64,000 bases of DNA from Tritrichomonas musculus. Lineage: Eukaryota; Parabasalia; Tritrichomonadida; Tritrichomonadidae. Position numbers and translations under genes: made by a program. The stretch lies in the NCBI GenBank assembly GCA_039105265.1, contig JAPFFF010000059.1, positions 248,001-312,000 of the forward strand, written 5' to 3'. Shown in pieces: positions 22,396 through 32,450 of the stretch. The stretch's first letter is position 1. Each line of letters begins with the position of its first letter. The notes under the pieces were generated by a model. That model was given only the letters and a program-made list of their open reading frames with translations, did not search any database and was not told where the DNA came from.

Positions 22396-23168
22396 TGGTA
22401 AATATACTAAAAAGCATTAAAATATCAAATTTATAACAATCAGAAATATTGAGATAAAAAAAATTGAAAACATTCAAAAATATTTAAAACAATATTTAAA
22501 ACGTACAAATCTAATTCAATTATCAATTCTTAAATATCATATTATATAAAATTATTTATTCAATTTTTTTTAAACACCCAAAATCTATTCCTACTTGCAA
22601 ATATTTATTTTGAATTAGATACTATAATATTTTAAATTACCTCAAATCAATGTGAAGTTTAATTTTTTATTCAAAAAATAATTAAATTCACGTGAAAAAC
22701 AATGTTACTCCATATTATTATTCTAAAATGAATCATAATAAACCAATTTAAAGGTAAAATATTACAAAAAACACTATATCATCATTTTCTCAAATATCTA
22801 AGCTACCTCTCAAAAAATATGCTCATTTTTATATTTTATGAATAAACATTTAGTATTAATTATTAAATTAAGAATTTTTTTTAGAATTGAAAAAAGTAAA
22901 TATTCCTTAAATAATTATTTAAAGAAAAATTGATTTTTTTTGCATTTATTAATAATATAATACTTACACAAACGCATTCTATATTTTTAACACTTATTTA
23001 TTACTTTCATTAGCCAAATATTTTATCATTTTATATTTAATTAAACCAAATTCTTTAGAATTAAAATAATAATTACTTTTAAATCATTAAATTTTACCGG
23101 TAATATTCATTTTTCATTTTTTCAATTATTAAATGATTTTTTAAAAGTTTTTTTCTTAATAAAAATCC

Positions 23169-23280
23169 ACTGGTGAAAAGTGTAAAATGAATTTATAAAA
23201 TTGAATAAAAAATGAAGTAAATTGAATACTACCAAAGGTGAAAAGTGCGAAATGAAGTAAACATCGCACTTTTCACCAGT
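23169..23280. repeat. nested inverted repeats around GGTGAAAAGTG
   Basis: ACTGGTGAAAAGTG (23169-23182) pairs with CACTTTTCACCAGT (23267-23280). A second arm, GGTGAAAAGTGCGA (23237-23250), pairs with the overlapping TCGCACTTTTCACC (23264-23277). The three-copy arrangement allows two alternative hairpins. Function unknown. Confidence 0.7.
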
Positions 23281-23344
23281 TGATTTGAAGGGCAATTTGG
23301 CCGTTAAGTGAAATTGAGGGGGTGATTTTTACTGAAACCCTTTG

Positions 23345-23470
23345 TTTCCTTTCTTCCATGAATTATTATTTAAATTGTGAACTAAATTTCATTGTTTCAA
23401 TTTTTTATAAAATTTCCACAAAGTGATATGACCACTTCGACTTTTTGTCCAAATTATTATTAAGGCTACA
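23345..23470 (-). pseudogene. reversed copy of the leader and start codon of the gene at 1024
   Basis: Read on the minus strand this matches about 828-1040: a GCCTTAATAATAATTTGGAC block, one copy of the TATCACTTTGTGGAAA unit, then AATAATAATTCATGGAAGAA-type sequence covering the ATG and the first five or so codons. The match ends soon after the start codon. It is thus a duplicated promoter/leader without its gene. It lies about 480 bp upstream of the kinase-Sel1 gene, on the opposite strand. Confidence 0.8.
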
Positions 23471-23947
23471 TATAGCATTTCATTATATGAACTTTTGCTT
23501 TCGTTTGAAATAAATGTCCATTTTTGTATTATACATCGGTCAGATATAAATCCAGTTGCGATTAATAATGAAATGGATGCATTAAAAGAATTCAATGAAG
23601 ATTAGACTTTTTATTTTATTAGATATAAAAGAGTCATTATATTGAAACTTTATCTTTTTTATTTTTATTTTTATTATTATGTGATTTAAACTTGCCAAAT
23701 AAACAAAATTCATCAATGAAATCATTTTATTTTTTAAATAAAAAATAGATTCATTAAATTAATTAAATATAAATTATTTTATATAATATATTACTATTTT
23801 ATTTTTTTATAATATTTGAAAAATATTAGATTTTGAATGAGATACAATCAATTTTTAAAAACGATAAAATGATAAGTTTTTGTGAATGAATCCATAAAAA
23901 CATTCAAAAAATTGAATAAAGGATAAAAATTGCCCTTATTTATAAAA

Positions 23948-25951
23948 ATGGAGTTGGAAGGAGTTTTCTTCAATGCCGCCGATTATGAACTGGAAAAGAA
24001 AAAGCTTGGAGAAGGAGCATTTGGCACAGTATATGTTGCGAAGAATTTAATTGACAATAAACAATATGCTGCTAAATTAATTCATTGTTCAGAAGGTATG
24101 AGTGGCTACCAACAAATGCTATTCCTTCGTGAATCGTTAACTTTAAACAAGTTGGACCATCCATCAATTGTTAAGTTTGAAGGTGTCAATTTCCAATCTC
24201 TTTTAGATCCGACCCTTCTACAACCAGCGATAATCACAGAATTTCTTCCGCATGGCTCACTAAAATACAACCTGAACAAAGAGAAGAAATCTCTTGCCGA
24301 CTCGAACTGGACGTCGACGAAAAAATATATCATGCTGTTAGGTATTGCGGATGCGATGCGCTACTTGCACGCGCACGGGATCATCCACCGGGACCTGAAG
24401 CCAGAAAACGTTCTTGTTGACGAAGACTACTACCCGCGCGTTTGCGACTTTGGATTGTCTCGCTGCTTCTCAGATTCATTGACGAAATCGCAAAATTTGA
24501 CCATGACAGGTGAAATCGGCACTCCACTTTACATGGCGCCAGAACTGTTGCGAGGCGAAGATTGCTACTCGACATCAGTTGATGTCTACGCGTTCTCAAT
24601 TCTTGCGTACGAGATTGTGACCGGCGAAGAGCCTTTCTCAGAATTAGGTGAAACGATTTCACCATTTGGATTTGCACACAAAGTAATAAACGGTCACCGC
24701 CCGAAATTGAGTGGCAGTGTCAGCGAGAAGATGAAGAATCTCCTGATGAGGTGCTGGAGCGATAACCCAGAAGATCGTCCTTCATTTGATGACATTTTCA
24801 GCGAGCTGTCAGACATTTCGTACTTCGATGAGACAGTTGACGACGAAGAAGTGCAGGCATTCCTCGACATCCTCGAAGATGCGAAGAGAAGAGACGGTGA
24901 AGGCGATTCCAAAGACGAAGTTTTCAATCTCAGGAGAAGGATGAAGAAAACATCTGAAGAGAAAGAAAAACTGTCCAAAGAAATTTCAGAACTGAAACGA
25001 TCACTGAAAAAGTTAGGAAATGAAGTGGCCACATATAAATCTTCACAAGATGACTTCATTGAATCACTTCACTCACTTCATGGCAGCAAGAGAGAGAAGA
25101 ACTACAACATGGCGCTTATGATTCTTAACAGGTCATCAGCAGGAGGCAACATGAACTCTTCGTATCTTTTGGGACTTCTGTACGAGAATGGAGAAGGAGT
25201 GAAACAAGACTTTGAGCAAGCGAAGAAGTGCTACGAGAAGTCATCCAAGCAAGGAAACTCGCATGGCTACAACCGGATTGGATTCTGCTACAAGAATGGA
25301 CTTGGAACAGAGACGGACTATCCAAAGGCCGTTGAATACTACAGGAAAGGATCGGACCTCGGAAATAAATTATCAATTAACAATCTTGGTGTTTGCTATG
25401 ATCAAGGAAGAGGAGTCAAGCAAGACTGTTTAAAGGCAATTGAATGTTATAAAAAAGCAGCAGAACTCGGAAATTCAGAATCATATAACAATCTTGGCCT
25501 TTGCTATGAGGAAGGAGCAGGAGTCAATCAGGACTACTCAAAGGCATTTGAATGTTATAAAAAAGCATCAGAACTCGGAAATTCAGATTCATATGACAAT
25601 CTTGGCACTTGCTATGCGGAAGGAAGAGGAGTCAATCAGGACTACTCGAAGGCATTTGAATGTTATAAAAAAGGAGCAGAACTCGGAAATCCAAATTCAT
25701 TAAATTGGCTTGGTATTTACTATGATGAAGGAAGAGGAGTCAAGCAAGACTCCTCGAAGGCATTTGAGTGTTACCAAAAATCAGCTGACCTCGGCAATGA
25801 AGGTGGATTATATGATCTAGCTTATTGCTATGAGCGCGGAGTGGGTGTCAAGAAGGATCTCTCAAAAGCGATTGAATACTACCAAAAATCAGCCGACCTC
25901 GGTTTTGAAGATGCGCAAGAAGCAATTGAACGACTTCGAAATGAAATGTAG
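23948..25951 (+). CDS. TKL-like protein kinase with C-terminal Sel1 repeats
   Basis: 667 residues from the first ATG (MELEGVFF). All kinase landmarks are present: GEGAFGTVY (21-29), lysine K43 in AAK, HRDLKPEN (147-154), DFG (167-169) and MAPE (196-199). A Lys/Glu-rich coiled coil follows at about 335-375, then seven Sel1-type repeats of about 36 residues at about 400-667 (for example LGVCYDQGRGVKQD and LGTCYAEGRGVNQD). It is predicted to be a Ser/Thr kinase that uses the Sel1 solenoid to bind partners. The kinase and coiled-coil part is markedly GC-richer than its surroundings, whereas the Sel1 part drifts back to AT-rich. The 108-bp unit encourages unequal exchange. It is intact and convergent with the SNARE gene. 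Confidence 0.95.
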   Translation: MELEGVFFNAADYELEKKKLGEGAFGTVYVAKNLIDNKQYAAKLIHCSEGMSGYQQMLFLRESLTLNKLDHPSIVKFEGVNFQSLLDPTLLQPAIITEFLPHGSLKYNLNKEKKSLADSNWTSTKKYIMLLGIADAMRYLHAHGIIHRDLKPENVLVDEDYYPRVCDFGLSRCFSDSLTKSQNLTMTGEIGTPLYMAPELLRGEDCYSTSVDVYAFSILAYEIVTGEEPFSELGETISPFGFAHKVINGHRPKLSGSVSEKMKNLLMRCWSDNPEDRPSFDDIFSELSDISYFDETVDDEEVQAFLDILEDAKRRDGEGDSKDEVFNLRRRMKKTSEEKEKLSKEISELKRSLKKLGNEVATYKSSQDDFIESLHSLHGSKREKNYNMALMILNRSSAGGNMNSSYLLGLLYENGEGVKQDFEQAKKCYEKSSKQGNSHGYNRIGFCYKNGLGTETDYPKAVEYYRKGSDLGNKLSINNLGVCYDQGRGVKQDCLKAIECYKKAAELGNSESYNNLGLCYEEGAGVNQDYSKAFECYKKASELGNSDSYDNLGTCYAEGRGVNQDYSKAFECYKKGAELGNPNSLNWLGIYYDEGRGVKQDSSKAFECYQKSADLGNEGGLYDLAYCYERGVGVKKDLSKAIEYYQKSADLGFEDAQEAIERLRNEM

Positions 25952-26067
25952 AAGAGCCACTTTACATTTTCTTTTTAAATAAAAATGAGTAATTCATCAA
26001 AAGTGGCTATTCACTCACTTTTACCTTTTATTAATTGTAAATAAACAATCTTTTTTTTTTTTCAAGG

Positions 26068-26250
26068 TTTTATAATACTTCATGGTTTTCAAAGTTTAGA
26101 TGATTGTTCATCTTATCAAACGTCAATCTCAATTTTAATGCATCTGAATTACCAAATTTTGCTGATTCTTCAAAATAATCAATTGATTTTTCATAATATT
26201 ATTTAGCAATCATTCCTTCTTTGTAACATTGACCAGCCGAGTTTGGTTAT
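26068..26250 (-). pseudogene. Sel1-repeat fragment
   Basis: The minus strand reads NSAGQCYKEGMIAK, an in-frame TAA, then YYEKSIDYFEESAKFGNSDA and a short tail ending in a stop. This matches the last one and a half Sel1 repeats of the family. No upstream gene remains. It sits between the intact kinase-Sel1 gene and the SNARE gene and is probably the 3' remnant of a related gene. Confidence 0.75.
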
Positions 26251-26578
26251 TTTGAATTTATGGATTTCAAATTACGATCATTAGTTGATGATACAGAAAA
26301 AAGATATAATGAGAACAAATCAATATAAAACAAGAAGTAGAAGAAGAAAAATAAAGAAAATTTTTTAAGATAAATAAATTATGAATTTGATTTTTATATT
26401 TTTTTTTTTTTCAAATTGAATTCAAATCCAAAGATGAAAGATTGATTTTTATGAATAAAATCAATTATATGATAAAAAAATTACAATTTGTGAATATTCA
26501 TAATTGAAAAATTTTAAATAAATTAAATAGGCATGAGAGTAGTAATACAAGCCTAAAATGAAAGATTTTCATTTTCTA

Positions 26579-27247
26579 TTATTTGCATTTTTTAAAAGAA
26601 GGTCCACCACAAGCGAACATTATAATTATAAATAAAATAATTATTGCAATAATGCCAATGAATAAATAGCATCTATATTTTTGCCAACACATGGCAGATC
26701 TAACTTTTGATATTTCATGATGAAAAGTTTTAGCTGAATCTTTAATTTGATCTGCCTTTACTGACATAATTTCAATTTGATCACCACGATCAAGTGCAAG
26801 TTTCAAGTCTATTGCTGTTTGATCCTGGATTTTTTGAGCATTGTCTTTTATTTGAGCCATTTTTAAAGCACGTTCTGAATTAAAAGTACCGAAAAGAATT
26901 TCGAATATTGGAGCGAATGATTTAACTTGGGAAAAAGCTGACATTGTTGATCCACGATTGCCGAACTTTGCCCTCCATTTTTGTTTTAATTTATCACAAA
27001 ATTCATCACGTAATCTTGCTATGCAATCTTTTGAAGTAATGCAAAGATAAACCATTCTGTCAGGTTCTGTTAAAGCTTCATAGGTGTAAGTCCCTTGTTC
27101 ACCGCTTGTTCTTTCTTGGCATGGATCTATTTGTTCTAGAATTTTTTGTGAGATAGATCGACACGTTGATATTTGAGTTATTGGTTGGTAATCGGATATA
27201 ATAACTGTGCCATGTGCAACTAGAGCATACTTAAATAAATCAGTCAT
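26579..27247 (-). CDS. VAMP7-like longin R-SNARE
   Basis: 222 residues. Residues 1-115 read as a longin domain (YALVAHGTVIISDY at the start). A synaptobrevin-type SNARE helix covers about 128-190, with the central-layer arginine at R154 in LALDRGDQIEIM. A membrane anchor of about 20 hydrophobic residues begins near 194, followed by a short Lys/Cys-rich tail. This order and length are standard for VAMP7/VAMP72 proteins, which drive fusion at endosomal, lysosomal or plasma membranes. The gene is intact and convergent with the kinase-Sel1 gene, and it is the clearest housekeeping-type gene here. Confidence 0.93.
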   Translation of the reverse strand: MTDLFKYALVAHGTVIISDYQPITQISTCRSISQKILEQIDPCQERTSGEQGTYTYEALTEPDRMVYLCITSKDCIARLRDEFCDKLKQKWRAKFGNRGSTMSAFSQVKSFAPIFEILFGTFNSERALKMAQIKDNAQKIQDQTAIDLKLALDRGDQIEIMSVKADQIKDSAKTFHHEISKVRSAMCWQKYRCYLFIGIIAIIILFIIIMFACGGPSFKKCK

Positions 27248-27884
27248 AAATGAAACTAATCATGATATGAAATCATTATGGACTAAATTTCGGATATCAT
27301 CAATTTTTTCAATAGAAAAATTTTTTCTATCTTCTTATTTTTCAGAAAAAATAATTTGTAAACTATGCAAAAAATTATTATTGATATTTCAAAGTATCTT
27401 GATATTTATTATTGTAATTAATTTTCAAAATATATATTTTTAAGAAAATATGGATGCCAATGGGGATTATTTTTTCACTTTTGGAGGATGATTCAATTTT
27501 TGTGGATATTTTTGAGTTATACAGGATTGAATGATCAATGAATAGCAAAATACCATAATAATGACGTTAATTTAGCATTTTTTTTTTCAAATAACTGAAT
27601 AATCAGAAAAAAAAATGATTTCATAATTTGATGGTAGATTAATCCCATCATTTTGGTTATTATTGATAAGAAATCTTTCATATTATCTTCGGTATGATTA
27701 AAATATTTAGTTTAAAAATCAGGGTTATGAAGATGACTTTAAATTTTTTCCGAGAACACAAAAAGAAAAATTTATTTTGCCATATGTTTCTCAAATTAGT
27801 TAATCAGACCTAACAATTACATCTATTGATTTTTTTAGCCAAAATTCTACCAATCATTCCAAAATTAACTATTTCCCCAAAATA

Positions 27885-28140
27885 GTTAAAGAAGTATTTT
27901 TTCTTTTTGAATTGATTAACAAAGATGGCTTGATTTACATTGATAAAGAACAATGTTTTCATCTGCAGATTATATCGAATACATTTATCAATTTACAGAG
28001 TTTTCAATCAACCACAGCAGCGATCACAGCATCTCGCTCCAGTTTCTGCTGTTTGCACTGCTTGCGACATTCTCTACAAGAAAAAAGAAAAGAAAAAACC
28101 GCATTCAGTCTACTATCAAATTCAGATAGAAAACTAACTA
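27885..28140 (+). pseudogene. chimeric coding relic (Sel1-family leader joined to BTB/Tubby-gene piece)
   Basis: The left part encodes VFFLFELINKDGLIYIDKEQ and CFHLQI, nearly the same as the start of the relic at 30390. The right part (28085-28137) encodes KKKPHSVYYQIQIEN, which matches the linker of the minus-strand BTB/Tubby gene (THSVCYQIQVEN) but here lies on the plus strand. Two family fragments are therefore joined. The region 28140-28530 beyond shows no clear gene. Confidence 0.55.
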
Positions 28141-28532
28141 TTCACAAAAAAGTTGTGAATGCGGAAGGAGGCTCGTTTACTGTCATAGTTGTGGTATCTC
28201 GGTTTTTCTTGGCATCAGTAGTCATTTTTTGGCGGTCATGCACATCAGGTTATGATCTTCATTGATGGTGAAGTCATTTTCATCAACAATTTTTCAGTTG
28301 TAAATTCGCCATCGTCACATATCGATGTTCTACGATGGTTGTCTGCCTCAATAAATCAATTTTCGTGGTGAGATGGATCGGGCGAGTCTTCATATCCTCA
28401 AATTTTCAGAGGTTTCAGAACTGTCAGACCAAAAAAAAGTGTTTTTCTAATATTAATACAAATGAGTTTAATTGTTTATTTATTAAAATAAAAAAAAAAG
28501 CACTCAAAAAATTATGAATTATACGATAAATA

Positions 28533-29045
28533 TTATGCGATTGGACCAGTGATTTGTGAAAGTGCAATTGAAAAGGCGATGACAGGTTCACAATCTGGAT
28601 GGCATTCAGTCTCGTAAACTTTCTTTCCAATTTTGCGAACAATGAATGCTGGTCTATTTCGAGTATTTTGCAAAATGACATTTTTTCTTGAATGTATAGC
28701 TTTATGGTTATATTCGCCATTAATTATTTTTGGATTCTTCAACTTCATTGACTGCCAGACTTGTTTTTCACCTCTGTGATCGAATGAAGTCTTAATTGAG
28801 TATTTCTCACCCTTTTTGTCAAATCTGATTTTGAATTTTTGGTCATTAGTGCTAATGGAATTGTATCCTCGAGGATCTCTGATTATTCTAGCAACAATTG
28901 CTTGCATATTCCCTCTGAAGTGGCAGTTTTTACCTTTGCCGATGATTATTTTATCATATTTTCTTTTAGCCATCAAAATTACTTCATTGTCTTTAATCAA
29001 ATAAAAACGATGGCTCTTAAAGAATGAATTTTCTACCTGAATTTG
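28533..29045 (-). pseudogene. Tubby-like C-terminal domain, second half of a frameshifted gene
   Basis: At least 155 codons (frame open from about 29045). The pattern fits a compact Tubby C-terminal domain: EVILMAKRKYDK near the start, SRKNVILQN, and the ending EPVIAFSIALSQITGPIA, which resembles the QAFAIALSSFDSKLA terminus of Tub proteins. Such domains bind phosphoinositides. The preceding BTB-like half lies in another frame; the shift falls within an A-rich AAAAAAG microsatellite at about 29070-29095, so it may be a real mutation or a base-calling error. The family assignment comes from motif resemblance only. Confidence 0.55.
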
Positions 29046-29568
29046 GTAGCAGACTGAATGAGTTTTTTCTTTTTTCTTTTTTCTTTTTTATTTGATATGA
29101 ATAATTAGATTTATTTTCTTTGTAACTTTCATCAAATTCAGAGTTACTTAAATTATAGCGAAATGGCTCTGCTATTTCTTTTATTTCTGGTTCAAGAGTT
29201 AAATTTTGACTTTTGTTAATCTCGATCAATTGATCAGAAGGAATTGAATATGTATTATCAATTTCTGTGACAATAAAATTGAATACGGTATTGAAAATTT
29301 TGTCTGCTTCGAACATCTTGGCGAAAAAACAGATTTCACTCAATTCTGAATTTTGAACATCTGTTTCTATATTTTGGCATATCTTCAAGAAATTAGAAAC
29401 ATTCCTCATAATAAACCCATTATAATTTATTTTAACGCAACAATCATGATCAGTTATTTCAATTTTGCTCATTAGTTCTCTGATTTTTGAAGATTCTTTG
29501 CACAAAAGTTCTTTATCTACCATAATGCGTTCATTTTGATAAACAACTGTGAGTGTTTGATTTAACAT
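29017..29568 (-). pseudogene. BTB-like N-terminal domain, first half of a frameshifted gene
   Basis: 183 codons from ATG 29568 (MLNQTLTVVYQNERIMVDKE). The layout, with a short strand pair, VDKELLCKESSKIRELM and then helices, resembles the degenerate BTB-type domains that open many trichomonad proteins. It ends in a Lys/Glu-rich linker and a stop at 29017, just where the sequence switches to the Tubby-like frame. I treat 28533-29568 as one gene of about 345 codons with one frameshift. An inverted pair of ACTTTTTGAG motifs lies 63-96 bp upstream of the ATG. Confidence 0.55.
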
Positions 29569-29630
29569 TTGTTTAAATAACTAGATTATTTAAATAAAAG
29601 TGAATTTTAACAAATATATTAAATAGGTAT

Positions 29631-29664
29631 AACTTTTTGAGTTATGTAAAACGCTCAAAAAGTT
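29631..29664. promoter_or_regulatory. inverted pair of AACTTTTTGAG motifs
   Basis: TATAACTTTTTGAG and CTCAAAAAGTTATA form 14-bp inverted arms separated by 12 bp, upstream of the BTB-like gene. The same decamer recurs in many intergenic regions of the window. Function is inferred. Confidence 0.4.
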
Positions 29665-29874
29665 ATAAAGTTTATAAAGAAAGATAAATTGAACTAGCAT
29701 TTTTAAAGATCATACTTTTTTAAAAAAGCTACTTCGTTTATTTTTAAAATAGAAATGAACCAAAAAATTGTGAACAACCAGACCATTTATCATTTAATAT
29801 TTGTGTGAATATAAAATAATAAAATAATTAATAGAATTTTAGGAGTATAATTCTTAAATATTCAGGATTGAAAA

Positions 29875-29903
29875 CACTTTTTGAGGTATTCTCTCAAAAA
29901 GTG
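29875..29903. promoter_or_regulatory. inverted pair of CACTTTTTGAG motifs
   Basis: CACTTTTTGAG (29875-29885) and CTCAAAAAGTG (29893-29903) are perfect inverted copies seven bases apart. This is a second instance of the arrangement seen at 29631-29664. Confidence 0.4.
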
Positions 29904-30068
29904 GCATTCAAAAAAATTTTGAATAAATATGGTTGTGTTATTATTAAATATTTTTTTTGATATATATATGCGTTAATATATTTATAAATTAAGATTATTT
30001 CATTCGGTCTATCGTTTATATTGAAATAAGGTATTGAAAAAAATGATTTGGTTCTCAATCAACCTTAT

Positions 30069-30174
30069 AAACTTTGTTTTTTAATTTTCGCGTGTAAAAA
30101 ATAAATCATTCAATATTTGAAATAAATTCTTAGAAACCGTAAGTTTACACGCGAAAATAAAAAAAACAAAGTTT
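30069..30174. repeat. 106-bp inverted repeat with 30-bp arms
   Basis: AAACTTTGTTTTTTAATTTT followed by CGCGTGTAAA (30069-30098) is repeated inverted at 30144-30174 with one length difference in an A/T run. The 45-bp spacer is AT-rich. It may be a minimal MITE or a strong hairpin. The two CG-containing CGCGTG words stand out in DNA this AT-rich. Confidence 0.7.
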
Positions 30175-30389
30175 AGTATATAACCGTTTTTTTTTTTTTT
30201 TTTATATTTAATTTTTGTTAAGATATAAAGTGAAAGTTGGTTTATTCCTTAAATCAAAGGCATTAATCAAGTCTAGATATAATTTTAATATTTTTGAGGT
30301 TGGGTATTTTTGAATTAATTGAGTGAAACTTTTTGTAAGTTTATATCAGAAAAGTGAGAGAAATTTGAATCTATCTAAAAAATTTTTGC

Positions 30390-31041
30390 TAAAATGAACT
30401 AAGTAGTATTTTTTCTTTTTGAATTGATCAGCAAAGGTGACTTAATTTATAATGACAAAGAACAATGTTTTCATCTGCAAATTACCTCTAAATCTTTTAA
30501 AAAACGAAGAAATGCTTGCGAAGCTAGACTAACTTTATGAGAAAGAAGACGAAGAAAAATTGAGAAGAAAATCTGTGAAGAACTCGAATTTGTTTCAGTT
30601 CTAGAAAAGAATTCAGAATCAGGAAAAGTGTGGAATAGGAATATAAACTTATCGAATACATTGCCTTAAATTTCTATTTATTTTATTCTTCAAAAATAAT
30701 TGACATTCCGATAACGAGAAACCGACGTTTTTCAATTAAAAAAGCAATCAATTATTATACGCTTGCTGCTGATCTAGAAAATTATTTGGCTCATAACTGT
30801 GGTGCATGAGCAGCAAATAACTTTGCTTTTAATAATATTTATATTTGGAATTGGAGTCCCTCATGAGATAAATTTCAAGCAAGCACTTAGCTTTTTATAT
30901 TTTAATGCTAATAAAGGAATAAATTTTATAAATCAATCTTCAAATAATAGAGTTATTGATACTTTTTATTTGTTTGGATATATATCATTTATTTATCATT
31001 TATATATCATTCATAAAGGTATTGAGGTAAATTGTGGCTGA
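30390..31041 (+). pseudogene. decayed Sel1-repeat gene
   Basis: Broken several times. Recognisable pieces in order are FLFELISKGDLIYNDKEQCF, KKRRNACEARLTL, KICEELEFVSVLEKNSESGK, KKAINYYTLAADLENYLAHN (a Sel1 helix pair) and FGIGVPHEINFKQALSFLYF (another Sel1 repeat). No continuous frame survives. The opening matches the relic at 27885. It resembles the N-terminal and first Sel1 section of kinase-less Sel1 proteins. Confidence 0.7.
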
Positions 31042-31240
31042 AATTGAATTTACCTAATTTAAATTATTAGTGTTTTTTTTCAGAAAAAGTAGCGGAAAAG
31101 CAAAAAGAGAAAAAATCACCAATATAAACTTTTAGAGCGAAAATATTAGTCGAAAAGTTTTATTTAATGCAATTTTTTATCGTCAAATTTATTAAATGAA
31201 AAAAATTTTGACAAAATTTTTAAATTTTTGTTGATAAAAA

Positions 31241-32311
31241 ATGGATGCGAAACAATATTTGGATGAAAGGAAAACACTATATAATCATCTTCTTGACTTT
31301 ATTGATAATAGTTATGACGATCAGAATAATTTTACAACTTTAATTTCAGATATTCAAAATCAAAATATTACGCAAAATAAAAATGAACTTCACCTTTTCC
31401 TTAGTTTATTGACAACTATTGCAAATAATCATCACCGATATTCTAATTTTTTCAACAAGATCGATAATATTTTATCTTTCCTTAACCTGATAATCAAACA
31501 AAAGTTTTCAAATTTAGAAATATTTGATATTTTCAAATCTAACAATCGCCTTCTTCTTTTCTTTATTAAAAACGACTTTTTTACAAATGATAAAAAGATT
31601 ATGGAAAAAATTAATGATATTGATTACTTTTCGAAAAGTAACGATTGTGATGAAAAAGTTAAAGAAAAACGAGAAAATGGAGAAAATGATTCATATATTT
31701 GTCAACTAATACGCGATGATTCTGTTGTTCAATTTATTTCTTATACTAATCAAGCAAATTGTCCTCTTTCAGAGACAATCAAAAACTCAATCTATGAAAC
31801 AAATGAATTTTTAATTAGAAAAGATGTAACATTACTTGAGTATGCCGCTTTTTTTGGCTCAATTCAAATATTCAAATATTTGATGTTACAAGGATGCAAA
31901 TTAACATCGAGGTCATTATTTCTTTTGGCAATTCATTCAAATAGTGCAGAAATGATTCATCTTCTTGAAGAAAACAAAATTTTACCAGGTAAAGGTATAA
32001 AATGGTTGTATGAAGCAATTAAATGTCATCATAACAATATTGTAAACTACATTATAAATAACTATATTCAAGAAAAGGGTTTATGTCAGAGTTTTCGATA
32101 TTATAACTTTGAAATAATAACTCAGAACGAAGTTGATTATTCTTTTCTTATAAATTCTTGCAAACATAATTACGTTGAACTAGTTAAAATTCTTTTACAA
32201 AAGGCAGAGAATGACATAACTAATAAGAAAATTATTATTATTTTTATAAAGTTTAAAATACATGTGCATTTAATAAAATTTTTAATTTTATGGAATTTAA
32301 TGAAGATATAA
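31241..32311 (+). CDS. ankyrin-family protein with helical N-terminal domain (copy A)
   Basis: 356 residues from ATG 31241 (MDAKQYLDERKTLYNHLLDF). The first 140 residues form the helical domain also seen at the start of the 60787-59609 gene (compare NNHHRYSNFFNKI and NNHHRSRNFISKV). Ankyrin-like helix pairs follow at about 200-340 (LLEYAAFFGSIQIFKYLM, NYVELVKILLQKA). The end (KFKIHVHLIKFLILWNLM) is not repeat-like. Just downstream a different frame encodes VALCTAVKFNNTGVVKVFLP, an ankyrin-like piece that runs into the BspA gene, so the two genes may once have been one. Both duplicate copies share this break. Confidence 0.85.
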   Translation: MDAKQYLDERKTLYNHLLDFIDNSYDDQNNFTTLISDIQNQNITQNKNELHLFLSLLTTIANNHHRYSNFFNKIDNILSFLNLIIKQKFSNLEIFDIFKSNNRLLLFFIKNDFFTNDKKIMEKINDIDYFSKSNDCDEKVKEKRENGENDSYICQLIRDDSVVQFISYTNQANCPLSETIKNSIYETNEFLIRKDVTLLEYAAFFGSIQIFKYLMLQGCKLTSRSLFLLAIHSNSAEMIHLLEENKILPGKGIKWLYEAIKCHHNNIVNYIINNYIQEKGLCQSFRYYNFEIITQNEVDYSFLINSCKHNYVELVKILLQKAENDITNKKIIIIFIKFKIHVHLIKFLILWNLMKI

Positions 32312-32450
32312 CCCATAATTATGTTATAAATTATGTTTAATAATCAAATTCAATTTTAAATTTTATGGAGTTGCATTATGTACGGCTGTTAAATTTAATA
32401 ACACTGGGGTTGTAAAGGTTTTTTTACCAAAATTAATTGTTCATGGCAAA

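Larger units (their letters stand above)
21495..23340. other. gene-free AT-rich stretch
   Basis: No coding sequence. A TA-rich simple repeat (ATAATATA units) lies at about 21640-21705. Two inverted-repeat structures at 22167-22395 and 23169-23280 are listed separately. The rest shows no recognisable structure. Confidence 0.6.

Noticed and set aside
23930-23948. Earlier TTG start for the kinase-Sel1 gene
   Set aside because: The ATG at 23948 gives a normal N-terminus; non-ATG starts are not expected in this lineage.
28140-28530. Possible Cys-rich protein on the plus strand (SCECGRRLVYCHSCG-like)
   Set aside because: Short, no start, quickly interrupted and unsupported by any neighbour; likely chance.
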